This document shows positions 33,464 to 40,750 of a stretch of 64,000 bases of DNA, one piece after another. The notes below the pieces were generated by a model. The model searched no databases and was not told the origin of the DNA. It was given only the letters and a program-made list of their open reading frames with translations. The translations under genes were made by a program, and so were the position numbers. Origin of the DNA: JANSYL01 sp963921255 (GTDB lineage Bacteria > Pseudomonadota > Alphaproteobacteria > Rhodobacterales > Rhodobacteraceae); the NCBI GenBank assembly GCA_963921255.3, contig CAWUEW020000001.1, positions 682,001-746,000 on the forward strand, read 5' to 3'. Position 1 is the first letter of the stretch. Each line of letters opens with the position of its first letter.

Positions 33464-33852
33464 TCAGCAAGAGCGGCCATCGGCTTAGCTGGTAGCAAGG
33501 TCCGCTTTGTCCACAAAGCTGACGTCTGCAAATGGTTCCCCAAGGTGCCAGGGATGGATGCAGTGCACCACGTAGTGGCCGAGCGATCCCCCCGCGCTCA
33601 GAGCGTTGAACCGCCGCGCGGCGGCCCGGTCCATCGCCGTCCCGCCCGCCGGGGCGGCGCTTTGCGTGGGCTTGGCGCTTCGCATGGGCGGAGGGCTGGT
33701 GCGGTCGGCCTAGCACCGTTTGCGACAGGCGTCGGTTCCTTCCTCGGAGACCGCTATGTCCTGCACAGCAGACTGCAGTGAATTGAAGTTACGCAATCGA
33801 CCGTCGGCTGGTCACAACCTTCAACCGACTAGCCATCAATGCGATCGCCGAG
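33464..33852. other. intergenic region with a doubtful 66-residue minus-strand ORF
   Basis: Between the reductase cassette and the first secreted-protein gene. It holds a possible ORF on the minus strand (33485-33685, 66 residues, from MRSAKPTQ to VDKADLATS) with no recognised family and a start that lies inside a repeat, so I do not call it a gene. It also holds the first copy of an imperfect direct repeat (33644-33699). No promoter or terminator was recognised. Confidence 0.4.
33644..33699 (+). repeat. imperfect 56-bp direct repeat, copy 1
   Basis: Aligns without gaps to 34952-35007 with 46 of 56 identical bases. The best-conserved end is GGGCGGAGGGCTG. The copies flank the two small secreted-protein genes. 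Confidence 0.6.
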
Positions 33853-34179
33853 TCACGGGATAGAAAGCGTTCCGCCACCGCACGATCGGTATCTGGTTAT
33901 TAGCTCGAGACCCCCGCCGAAAACGAGGACTTCAAATACGCAGGACGCCGATTCACCAGGCACATTCACTTCTCTCCTGCTCCCCGGCTCGATTGTTCTG
34001 CCATTCAACAAATCAGCCCCCCAGTAGTCGCTTTCGGCGGGACTTATATAGACTTCGGTGATCGTAAAATTGGTGTTGTTTCTAATGTCTACAGAGAAGG
34101 CCCAGGACGCTGTAGTCATAGCGAACAAAGCCAAAGGGACTGCTAAGGCTCCGACAGATCTCTTTAACAAGTGTCTCAT
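33853..34179 (-). CDS. small secreted protein of unknown function
   Basis: A 108-residue protein with a signal peptide (cleavage after TASWA). The mature part is a beta-sandwich-like domain with FSVDIRNNTNFTITEVYISP, then DYWGADLLNGRTIEPG and CVFEVLVFGG; it ends in a glycine-rich tail with a second Cys (RYRSCGGG). Similar short domains with the N-x-T-x-x-x-I-x-x-x-Y-I-S-P pattern occur in many bacterial secreted proteins without assigned function. GC is clearly lower than in core genes. Confidence 0.72.
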   Translation of the reverse strand: MRHLLKRSVGALAVPLALFAMTTASWAFSVDIRNNTNFTITEVYISPAESDYWGADLLNGRTIEPGSRREVNVPGESASCVFEVLVFGGGLELITRYRSCGGGTLSIP

Positions 34180-34278
34180 TTTTCCTCGTTTTCAGAACCG
34201 GCGTGACGTCTGATTTATGCCGTCATCGACCATGTGAAGCGGCTGGACCAAGTGGCGGTTTTTATGAAGGATCGGCTG

Positions 34279-34560
34279 CTATGGGTTACACTCGTTGGCT
34301 GCGACGCAATCTGAGTAACCGTTACGCAAATTGGTCCTAATGGCATCGAAGAGATCATCGCATTCTGCGACATCCTCATCAGTTGTAGAAGTATCAAAAC
34401 AACTGGTGAGTGCGGCCTGCGCCTGATTCATTTCGACCACATGCATCGCTTCGCATTGTTGCGCAGGCGTACGACCATCGGAGCATGTGACCTGTGCGAC
34501 CGCTTGGCCTGCAGGGGACACCAGAACGAGAGCAAGAAGCGCCAGTGGTAAGGTTTTCAT
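34279..34560 (-). CDS. small cysteine-containing secreted protein
   Basis: A 93-residue protein with a signal peptide (MKTLPLALLALVLVSPAGQAVAQ). The mature 70 residues contain six cysteines (VTCSDG, QQCEAM, SCFDTS, AECDDL, SDCVAA, NECNP), enough for three disulfides, and are acidic. I do not recognise the family. It is on the same strand as the next secreted-protein gene, separated by 99 bp, so the two may share a transcript. Low GC. Confidence 0.62.
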   Translation of the reverse strand: MKTLPLALLALVLVSPAGQAVAQVTCSDGRTPAQQCEAMHVVEMNQAQAALTSCFDTSTTDEDVAECDDLFDAIRTNLRNGYSDCVAANECNP

Positions 34561-35130
34561 TTGTGAACTCCAGTGAGCGCGTGGGAAGATGATAGAGAGC
34601 GAACCGATCGTGGGCCGACGCTCAATTGCAGCAAAGCAATGCCCAACGCATCAATGGATTGAAGCACAGGGAGACGCGCACGTTGTCTGGTGACGCCCCT
34701 ATCCTAGTTTTTCTTATCTTCGGGGCGGCAGCGCGCATGAGTGCTTGCTCAGGCAAATCGTAGGCCGAGGGAACTCATTGTGTCAACGAAGCCGCCGCCG
34801 GGTGGGCGTTGTGACTGCCCACTATTGCACGTTTGAACCCCACAGGACGGGAGCCGAATGGCCGACGTTCGACCCACCGATAGGCCGCTGGATCGGGCAA
34901 TGACCGCTCCGACGGTGCCGTGCCCTAACGTTGAAATCAGTCGACACGGTCCGCCCCCCGGGGTGGTGATTTGGGTGGGTTTGGCGTTGCGCTCGGGCGG
35001 AGGGCTGACTTGGCGGCCATAAAGCGCGTTGTCCGGCCGGTGACATCCCCCCATGCGGGACGACGATGGGCTTTGGGCCAATCCACGCGCAAAGGCTGGG
35101 CGAGGCGGCCGGGGGATAGGGCGTTTGGCC
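34561..35130. other. intergenic region upstream of the rpsA promoter
   Basis: No convincing gene. It contains the second copy of the direct repeat (34952-35007) and an ATTGTGTCAAC match (34778 region) to a stretch near 31584, which could mark the right border of the accessory insertion. Long minus-strand frames here are continuations of antisense frames from rpsA and are not supported. Confidence 0.4.
34952..35007 (+). repeat. imperfect 56-bp direct repeat, copy 2
   Basis: Partner of 33644-33699 (46/56 identical, no gaps), 1308 bp apart in the same orientation. It lies in the non-coding stretch before rpsA. Confidence 0.6.
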
Positions 35131-35159
35131 TTGCCCTGAAGGGATTCCCCCGCTATACG
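35131..35159 (+). promoter_or_regulatory. promoter of the rpsA leader
   Basis: TTGCCC (35131-35136), a 17-bp spacer and TATACG (35154-35159) make a good sigma-70-type promoter. A start near 35166 leaves a leader of about 160 nt before rpsA, containing a terminator-like hairpin. Confidence 0.6.
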
Positions 35160-35206
35160 CGCGCGGGTCAACTCGTCGGACAAGTCGTGAACAAAGGGAT
35201 CGAGCA

Positions 35207-35236
35207 GGGTCGGACGTCTTCCGGCCCCTTTTGTTT
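35207..35236 (+). terminator. terminator-like hairpin in the rpsA leader
   Basis: GGGTCGGA / TCCGGCCC stem (8 bp, one wobble) with loop CGTCT, followed by CTTTTGTTTT. It lies about 40 nt after the expected transcription start and about 90 nt before the rpsA start codon. It could attenuate rpsA or end a short leader RNA. Confidence 0.5.
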
Positions 35237-35325
35237 TCGCGGTGCGCCACATCACGACCAATCCAAAGACCGGCGGAGACAACCGTTCGGCCAGATAAAT
35301 CGAACGAATAGGAACCGATACGCAT

Positions 35326-37005
35326 ATGTGTGCTAAAGCAACCATGGAGGAGTTCGAAGCCCTCCTGAACGAAAGCTTCGAAATCGACACCCCCGAAGAA
35401 GGCAGTGTCGTCAAAGGCAAAGTCATCGCGATCGAAGCGGGCCAAGCCATCATCGATGTGGGCTACAAGATGGAAGGCCGCGTCGAACTCAAAGAATTCG
35501 CAAACCCGGGTGAAGCCCCTGAGATCGCCGTTGGCGACGAGGTCGAAGTCTATCTTCGCAACGTCGAGAACGCGAAGGGCGAGGCCGTGCTGTCCCATGA
35601 GATGGCCCGCCGCGAAGCCGCCTGGGACCGTCTGGAAAAAGCCTATGCCGCCGAAGAACGCGTCGAAGGCGCCATCTTTGGCCGCGTGAAGGGCGGCTTC
35701 ACCGTCGATCTGGGCGGTGCCGTGGCCTTCTTGCCGGGCTCGCAGGTTGATGTGCGCCCCGTGCGCGACGCCGGCCCGCTGATGGGCCTCAAGCAGCCCT
35801 TCCAGATCCTGAAAATGGACCGCCGCCGTGGCAACATCGTTGTGTCGCGCCGCGCCATCCTGGAAGAAAGCCGCGCCGAGCAGCGCGCCGAGGTGATCGG
35901 CAAGCTGAACGAAGGCGACGTGGTCGACGGTGTCGTCAAGAACATCACCGAATACGGGGCCTTCGTGGACCTGGGCGGTGTCGACGGCCTGCTGCACGTC
36001 ACCGACATGGCCTGGCGCCGTGTGAACGACCCCAAAGAGGTTCTGACCATTGGTGAAACCGTCAAGGTTCAGGTCATCAAGGTCAACAAGGACACCCACC
36101 GCATCAGCCTGGGCATGAAGCAGCTGATGGCCGATCCGTGGGACAGCGTCGAAGCGAAGTTCCCGCTGGAATCGACCCACACCGGTCGCGTTACGAACAT
36201 CACCGACTACGGTGCATTCGTCGAGCTGGAGCCGGGCGTCGAAGGTCTGGTTCACGTGTCGGAAATGTCCTGGACCAAGAAAAACGTCCATCCGGGCAAG
36301 ATCGTCTCCACCTCGCAGGAGGTTGAGGTCATGGTCCTCGAGATCGACACCACCAAGCGCCGCGTGTCGCTGGGTCTCAAGCAGACCATGCGCAACCCGT
36401 GGGAAGTGTTCGAAGAGCAGTTCCCGGTGGGCACGCAGGTCGAGGGCGAGGTCAAGAACATCACCGAGTTCGGTCTGTTCATCGGCCTGGAAAACGACAT
36501 CGACGGCATGGTGCACCTCAGCGACCTGACCTGGGAAGGCCGGGGCGAGGACGTGATCGGCAACTACCGCAAAGGCGACATGGTCAACGCGGTTGTCACC
36601 GAGATCGACACCGACAAGGAGCGCATCTCGCTCTCGATCAAGGCGGTCGAAGGCGATCCGTTTGCCGAAGCCGTGGACGGCGTGAAACGCGGGTCGATCA
36701 TCACCGTCGAAGTGACCGCGATCGAAGATGGCGGCGTCGAGGTGGATTACGAAGGCATGAAGTCCTTCATCCGCCGCTCCGACCTGTCGCGTGACCGTGC
36801 CGAGCAGCGCCCCGAGCGCTTCCAGGTCGGGGACAAGGTCGACGTGCGCGTCACCAATGTCGATGGCAAGACCCGCCGCCTGGGTCTGTCGATCAAGGCC
36901 CGCGAAATCGCGGAAGAGAAAGAAGCCGTGGAACAGTACGGCTCGTCGGACTCGGGGGCGTCGCTGGGCGACATCCTGGGTGCCGCGCTCAACAAAGACG
37001 ACTGA
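35326..37005 (+). CDS. rpsA: 30S ribosomal protein S1
   Basis: A 559-residue protein that helps the 30S subunit bind and unfold mRNA. Six S1 (OB-fold) domains are spaced about 85 residues apart. The repeats are recognised by GKVIAIEAGQAIIDVGYKMEG, GGFTVDLGGAVAFLPGSQVD, VKNITEYGAFVDLGGVDGLL, VTNITDYGAFVELEPGVEGL, VKNITEFGLFIGLENDIDGM and the last VTAIEDGGVEVDYEGMKSFI. The C-terminal SSDSGASLGDILGAAL ending is typical of Rhodobacteraceae. It starts at the ATG at 35326 and ends 22 bp before a strong terminator. Confidence 0.98.
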   Translation: MCAKATMEEFEALLNESFEIDTPEEGSVVKGKVIAIEAGQAIIDVGYKMEGRVELKEFANPGEAPEIAVGDEVEVYLRNVENAKGEAVLSHEMARREAAWDRLEKAYAAEERVEGAIFGRVKGGFTVDLGGAVAFLPGSQVDVRPVRDAGPLMGLKQPFQILKMDRRRGNIVVSRRAILEESRAEQRAEVIGKLNEGDVVDGVVKNITEYGAFVDLGGVDGLLHVTDMAWRRVNDPKEVLTIGETVKVQVIKVNKDTHRISLGMKQLMADPWDSVEAKFPLESTHTGRVTNITDYGAFVELEPGVEGLVHVSEMSWTKKNVHPGKIVSTSQEVEVMVLEIDTTKRRVSLGLKQTMRNPWEVFEEQFPVGTQVEGEVKNITEFGLFIGLENDIDGMVHLSDLTWEGRGEDVIGNYRKGDMVNAVVTEIDTDKERISLSIKAVEGDPFAEAVDGVKRGSIITVEVTAIEDGGVEVDYEGMKSFIRRSDLSRDRAEQRPERFQVGDKVDVRVTNVDGKTRRLGLSIKAREIAEEKEAVEQYGSSDSGASLGDILGAALNKDD

Positions 37006-37027
37006 GCCTTGTCGCATATGCTTTGAG

Positions 37028-37056
37028 AAAGCCCCGCCGATCTGGCGGGGCTTTTT
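37028..37056 (+). terminator. intrinsic terminator of rpsA
   Basis: AAAGCCCCGCC-GATCT-GGCGGGGCTTT followed by TT; an 11-bp perfect stem. Confidence 0.9.
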
Positions 37057-37074
37057 CCTTTTCGGGAGAGCGTC

Positions 37075-37842
37075 ATGGCGGCATGGGACGCCTACATCAT
37101 TTGCACCAGCCCGCGCAGTGGAAGCACGCTGTTGTGCCGCTTGCTCAAGGCCACCGGTGTGGCGGGTGCGCCGGGGTCGCATTTCCACGAACCGGATCTG
37201 CACGCGTGGTGCGCCGATTACGGGCTGGATCCGGGTCCGGCCGCGGCGCCGGCGGATACGATCCGCGCGGTTCTGGCGGCTGCGGTGCGCAAAGGGCGCG
37301 GGGCGGGCGATGTGTTTGGGTTGCGGTTGCAGCGTGGCAGTGCCCCGTTCTTTCTGGAGCAGCTTGGGCACGTTTTTCCGGAAGCGTCCGGCGATCTCGA
37401 CAGCCTTCAAGCGGCTTTTGGGCGGGTGCGGTTCATTCACCTCACGCGCGAGGACAAGCTGGCCCAGGCGATTTCCTATGTCAAAGCCGGGCAGACGGGC
37501 CTGTGGCACAAGGCGCCGGACGGGACCGAGATCGAGCGGCTCTCGGCCCCCGCCGATCCGGTCTATGATCCGACGGCGATCGCGGCCGAAATGGCGCGCA
37601 TGACGGCCTATGATCAGGCGTGGCGCGATTGGTTTGCGGCAACGGGCATCGCGCCGATCCCCCTGCGCTATTCCGACCTGTCGCGGGACCCGGTCGCGGC
37701 GCTGGCGCGGGTGCTGGAGGCACTTGGGCTGGATCCGGCGGCGGCCCGTGTGCCGGTGCCGACGGCGAAACTGGCGGATGGGATCAACGCGGACTGGTAT
37801 CGCCGGTTCCGATTGGACCACGCCGCGGCCCAAACCCCATAA
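37075..37842 (+). CDS. Stf0-type sulfotransferase
   Basis: A 255-residue protein. The N-terminal PAPS 5'-phosphosulfate loop is IICTSPRSGSTLLCRLLKATG (8-28), and the second PAPS contact region is FGRVRFIHLTREDKLAQAISYVKA; the middle GSHFHEPDLHAWCADYG is a Stf0 hallmark. Stf0 enzymes sulfate sugars such as trehalose; the acceptor here is unknown. GGGAGAG lies just upstream of the ATG. It stands where ihfB often follows rpsA in related genomes. Confidence 0.87.
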   Translation: MAAWDAYIICTSPRSGSTLLCRLLKATGVAGAPGSHFHEPDLHAWCADYGLDPGPAAAPADTIRAVLAAAVRKGRGAGDVFGLRLQRGSAPFFLEQLGHVFPEASGDLDSLQAAFGRVRFIHLTREDKLAQAISYVKAGQTGLWHKAPDGTEIERLSAPADPVYDPTAIAAEMARMTAYDQAWRDWFAATGIAPIPLRYSDLSRDPVAALARVLEALGLDPAAARVPVPTAKLADGINADWYRRFRLDHAAAQTP

Positions 37843-37874
37843 AAAAGGCGCGCCCCGATCTCTCGGCGCGCGCC
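37841..37874 (-). terminator. intrinsic terminator of the phoX-like gene
   Basis: On the minus strand, a GC-rich stem with arms GGCGCGC and GCGCGCC is followed by TTTTTT. It lies 22 bp after the phosphatase stop and overlaps the last base pairs of the convergent sulfotransferase gene. Confidence 0.75.
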
Positions 37875-37896
37875 CGGTTCTTTGTCTCAGGCCGGT

Positions 37897-39831
37897 TTAG
37901 CCGACGAGGCCACCGTCATCCCGCGTGACCGCCACAACGGTCGACCGCGCGAGCGAGCCGTTGTGATCGGGGAACGTGCCGTCATCGTCGCCCGGGTGAT
38001 GGATGCCGACGAACATCGTGCGGCGATCCGACGACCAGGTCAGGCCGGTGACTTCACAGCCCTTCGGACCGGTCAGGAAACGGCGGATTTCGCCGGTAAC
38101 CGGGTCACCCGCGAGCATCTGGTTGTTGCCGTTGCCAGCGAAGTCGCCTTCGTTGCCATCGTTGCCGTCCGTCTGGATCCAGATCAGGCCGGTGGTGTCG
38201 ATCATCATGCCGTCGGGCGAGTTGAACAGGTTGCCCGAGTTCATGTTGGCCGACCCGCCATAGACATCACCGTGCACGTCGGGGTTGCCGACCATGACGT
38301 AGAGATCCCAGTTGAACGTGGTGGCGCCGTGGTCGCCGCCGGCCGGACGCCACCGGACAATCTGACCGTAGCGGTTCACATCGCGCGGGTTCGGTGCGTT
38401 GGCGACCATCGGCTCGCCCCCGGCATTCGTCCGCACGGTGCCGTCGTCGTTGATCAGGCCGCGACGCGAGTTGTTGGTGAGGCAGCAATAGGCCTCGGAC
38501 GCGGTCGGGTTGACGGCGATCCACTCGGGGCGGTCCATGGTGGTGGCATTGACGGCAGAGCCGGCCATCCGGGTGAAGATCGCGATCTCGGCCTCGGTCA
38601 TGCCGGTGGTGGCGGGCGTCAGAGCCACCCATTCACCGGATTGATCGTCGTCGAACACGGCCACAAACAGCGTGCCGTCGACCATCAGGCGCGAGGTGTC
38701 GCCACCTTCCACGTAGGGCTCGGCGCTGACCCACTTGTACATGTACTCGCCACGTTCATCGTCGCCCATGTAGACGACGAAGCGGCCGTCATTGGCGATC
38801 GCGTAGGCGGCGTTCTCGTGCTTGAAGCGGCCCAGAGCGGTGTGCTTGATCGGGGTCGCGTCCGGGTTGGCCGGGTCAATCTCCACGATGTAGCCTGCGC
38901 GGTGCGGCTCGTTCGGATTCTGGCTGACGTCCCAACGGCTGTCCCACTTGTGGTAGTCGTAGCCCCACCCGTCGATGCCGACGCCATAGCGACGGAAGCC
39001 GTTCTGGTGGGTCAGCGACAGCGCGGCGTGGCTTTCGGCGGTCGAGCCGAAGTAGCCGTTGAAGTTCTCTTCGCAGGTCAGGTAGGTGCCCCAGGGCGTC
39101 CGGCCCGATCCACAGTTGTTCATCGTGCCAAGCGAAGCCATGCCGGTCGGATCGGCATCGGTCTTGAGCAGGTCATGACCGGCGGCCGGGCCGCTGAAGG
39201 TCATGGGTGAGTTGTGGTGGATGCGGCGGTTGCAGGGGCTGTCGACCACGACGGACCAGCCGCCATCGCCCTGCGCAATCTCGAGCACGTTCACGCCCTG
39301 CAGGTGCTGCAGAATGCGCACGTCGTCCAGACCGGTCGGCACGCCCTCTTCGGCGTGGGGCAGGTTCACGCGGCGGTTGGTGTATTCGGAGTTCACGACC
39401 AGGATTTCGCGGCCGTCGACGTTGAACAACTCCATGCCGTCGGTGTTTTCGCCAAAAACCTTGTCGGCCATATCGACCGAGACGCCGGTCGCCGGGTCAA
39501 ACGCACCTTCGGCGTCCGGGAACAGGGGATCGCCCCACCGGACCAGCACGTCCCAGGAATACCCCTCGGGCACATGGACGGTGTCGTCGGTGGCGATGCC
39601 GATGGCGTCAAATGCGAAGCGCGAGGCGCCCTGGGCCAGGGCTGCGGAGCCGCTGAGGAACGAGGTGCCCATGACAGCCGCGCCCGAGCCAAAGGCCAGC
39701 ACGCCGCCAAGGAAGCCGCGGCGCGAAATGGCGCGATCGACGACATCGTCAAAGTCAGAGCGCTCGGCGCGTGGAAAGTTCAGTTCATCCCAATCGTCTG
39801 CAGACAACTTGGTGGTATCGACATCTTTCAT
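37897..39831 (-). CDS. phoX: PhoX-family alkaline phosphatase (DUF839), Tat-exported
   Basis: A 644-residue phosphatase releasing phosphate from organic esters, probably periplasmic. The N-terminus carries a twin-arginine signal S-R-R-G-F-L-G-G (36-43) followed by a hydrophobic stretch ending ALAQG. The PhoX body is a beta-propeller with FDAIGIATDDTVHVPEGYSW, YLTCEENFNGYFG (conserved CEENF calcium/iron ligands), HTALGRFKHENAAY and SPDGMMIDTTGLIW; a MNNCGSGRTPWG turn precedes CEENF. A three-repeat Pho box lies about 90 bp upstream, so expression is expected when phosphate is scarce. Confidence 0.92.
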   Translation of the reverse strand: MKDVDTTKLSADDWDELNFPRAERSDFDDVVDRAISRRGFLGGVLAFGSGAAVMGTSFLSGSAALAQGASRFAFDAIGIATDDTVHVPEGYSWDVLVRWGDPLFPDAEGAFDPATGVSVDMADKVFGENTDGMELFNVDGREILVVNSEYTNRRVNLPHAEEGVPTGLDDVRILQHLQGVNVLEIAQGDGGWSVVVDSPCNRRIHHNSPMTFSGPAAGHDLLKTDADPTGMASLGTMNNCGSGRTPWGTYLTCEENFNGYFGSTAESHAALSLTHQNGFRRYGVGIDGWGYDYHKWDSRWDVSQNPNEPHRAGYIVEIDPANPDATPIKHTALGRFKHENAAYAIANDGRFVVYMGDDERGEYMYKWVSAEPYVEGGDTSRLMVDGTLFVAVFDDDQSGEWVALTPATTGMTEAEIAIFTRMAGSAVNATTMDRPEWIAVNPTASEAYCCLTNNSRRGLINDDGTVRTNAGGEPMVANAPNPRDVNRYGQIVRWRPAGGDHGATTFNWDLYVMVGNPDVHGDVYGGSANMNSGNLFNSPDGMMIDTTGLIWIQTDGNDGNEGDFAGNGNNQMLAGDPVTGEIRRFLTGPKGCEVTGLTWSSDRRTMFVGIHHPGDDDGTFPDHNGSLARSTVVAVTRDDGGLVG

Positions 39832-39920
39832 GTCGTGTCTCCCTGGATACCTTTCATGGAATGCGGCAGCGCCAAGCGACTCGGCAGCAGCGCCGCGCGC
39901 GAAAAGGCTATCGGCGCTGC

Positions 39921-39949
39921 ATGACAGGGCGGTGACAGGGATGTGACAG
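39921..39949 (-). promoter_or_regulatory. Pho box (PhoB site), three heptamers
   Basis: On the minus strand CTGTCAC-ATCC-CTGTCAC-CGCC-CTGTCAT: three heptamers at exact 11-bp periodicity, close to the consensus CTGTCAT-N4-CTGTCAT. It lies 90 bp upstream of the phoX start. A possible -10 GATAGC follows about 10 bp downstream. Confidence 0.85.
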
Positions 39950-39992
39950 TTGGCCGAAGCGTGTCAGCCGAGGGCCGCGCACAGCACGCGGA

Positions 39993-40700
39993 TCAGAGCA
40001 GGATCGACAGGCTGTAGGCCAGGCGATCGGTGACAATGGCCAGGGATTGACGCGCCAGAACGGTGTCGTCGACGTCGTAGGCCGTCCGGGTCAGCATCAG
40101 CAGCCCGGTATGGCGATCCACCGACAGGGCCACCGATTGGCCCATGCTGGTCACGGCGGCGGTCAGGTGATCCTCGATCCGTGCGGGCGGGTGGCCGAGA
40201 TCGGCCAGCAGGGCCTCCAAAGCGATCGGGGCGTCTTCGGGGATGGCCAGGGCCAGTGCCTCCGGCACGGTGACGGTGTCGAGGGCGACGCGGTCGCCAT
40301 CGAGGCGGAGGGTCCGTTCCAGTTCGGACAGGCGCATCGTGCCGAAAATGTCGGTTTCCGCGGCATCCGCGCCGCGCGTTTTGGCGTGGGTCCGGAACGC
40401 TTCGAGCACGGGGGGTGCGCCATCCGGTCCGGTCAGCCGGTCGGTGCCGATGCTGGCCGTTCCCTTGGCCTTGGCGGCCGAGGCCGGGTCGGCGACAAGG
40501 GTGCCGCGGCCCGCTTTGCGGTGCAACAGGCCCATGCCTTCGAGGGTGATCAGGGCGCGGCGCATGGTGCCTTGGCTGACGCCGAATTCGTCGGCCAGCC
40601 CAAACTCGTTGGGCAAGCGCAATCCGGGCGCCCATTCGCCGCTTTCGATGCGGCGGATCATCTCGGTCTCGGCAGCTTTGTAGAGCGGCACGCGCGCCAT
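39993..40700 (-). CDS. GntR-family regulator with UTRA domain (PhnF/HutC type)
   Basis: A 235-residue regulator. The N-terminal wHTH has VPLYKAAETEMIRRIESGEW, LPNEFGLADEFGVSQGTMRRAL and GLLHRKAGRGTLV. The effector-binding UTRA domain spans about 90-230 (with LELER-like ELERTLRLDGDRVALDTVTV and HLTAAVTSMGQSVALSV). The ATG at 40700 gives the standard start; the longer frame is not supported. It lies between the exonuclease gene and phoX on the same strand. HutC or PhnF-like ligands are possible, and the phosphate context favours a phosphonate-type role, but that is inference. Confidence 0.85.
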   Translation of the reverse strand: MARVPLYKAAETEMIRRIESGEWAPGLRLPNEFGLADEFGVSQGTMRRALITLEGMGLLHRKAGRGTLVADPASAAKAKGTASIGTDRLTGPDGAPPVLEAFRTHAKTRGADAAETDIFGTMRLSELERTLRLDGDRVALDTVTVPEALALAIPEDAPIALEALLADLGHPPARIEDHLTAAVTSMGQSVALSVDRHTGLLMLTRTAYDVDDTVLARQSLAIVTDRLAYSLSILL

Positions 40701-40750
40701 GGTCGTCGATCCCCTTGTTGCCGCACACAACCCCATCGCCGGGGTCGGGG

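Noticed and set aside
33485..33685. 66-residue minus-strand ORF as a gene
   Set aside because: No family, no ribosome-binding site seen, and its start is inside an imperfect repeat; described under the intergenic entry instead.
31480..34900. Insertion sequence or prophage in the accessory segment
   Set aside because: No transposase, integrase, tRNA att site or terminal inverted repeats were seen.
34822..37833. 1003-residue minus-strand frame opposite rpsA
   Set aside because: Antisense of rpsA; the repeated pattern in it mirrors the S1 repeats.
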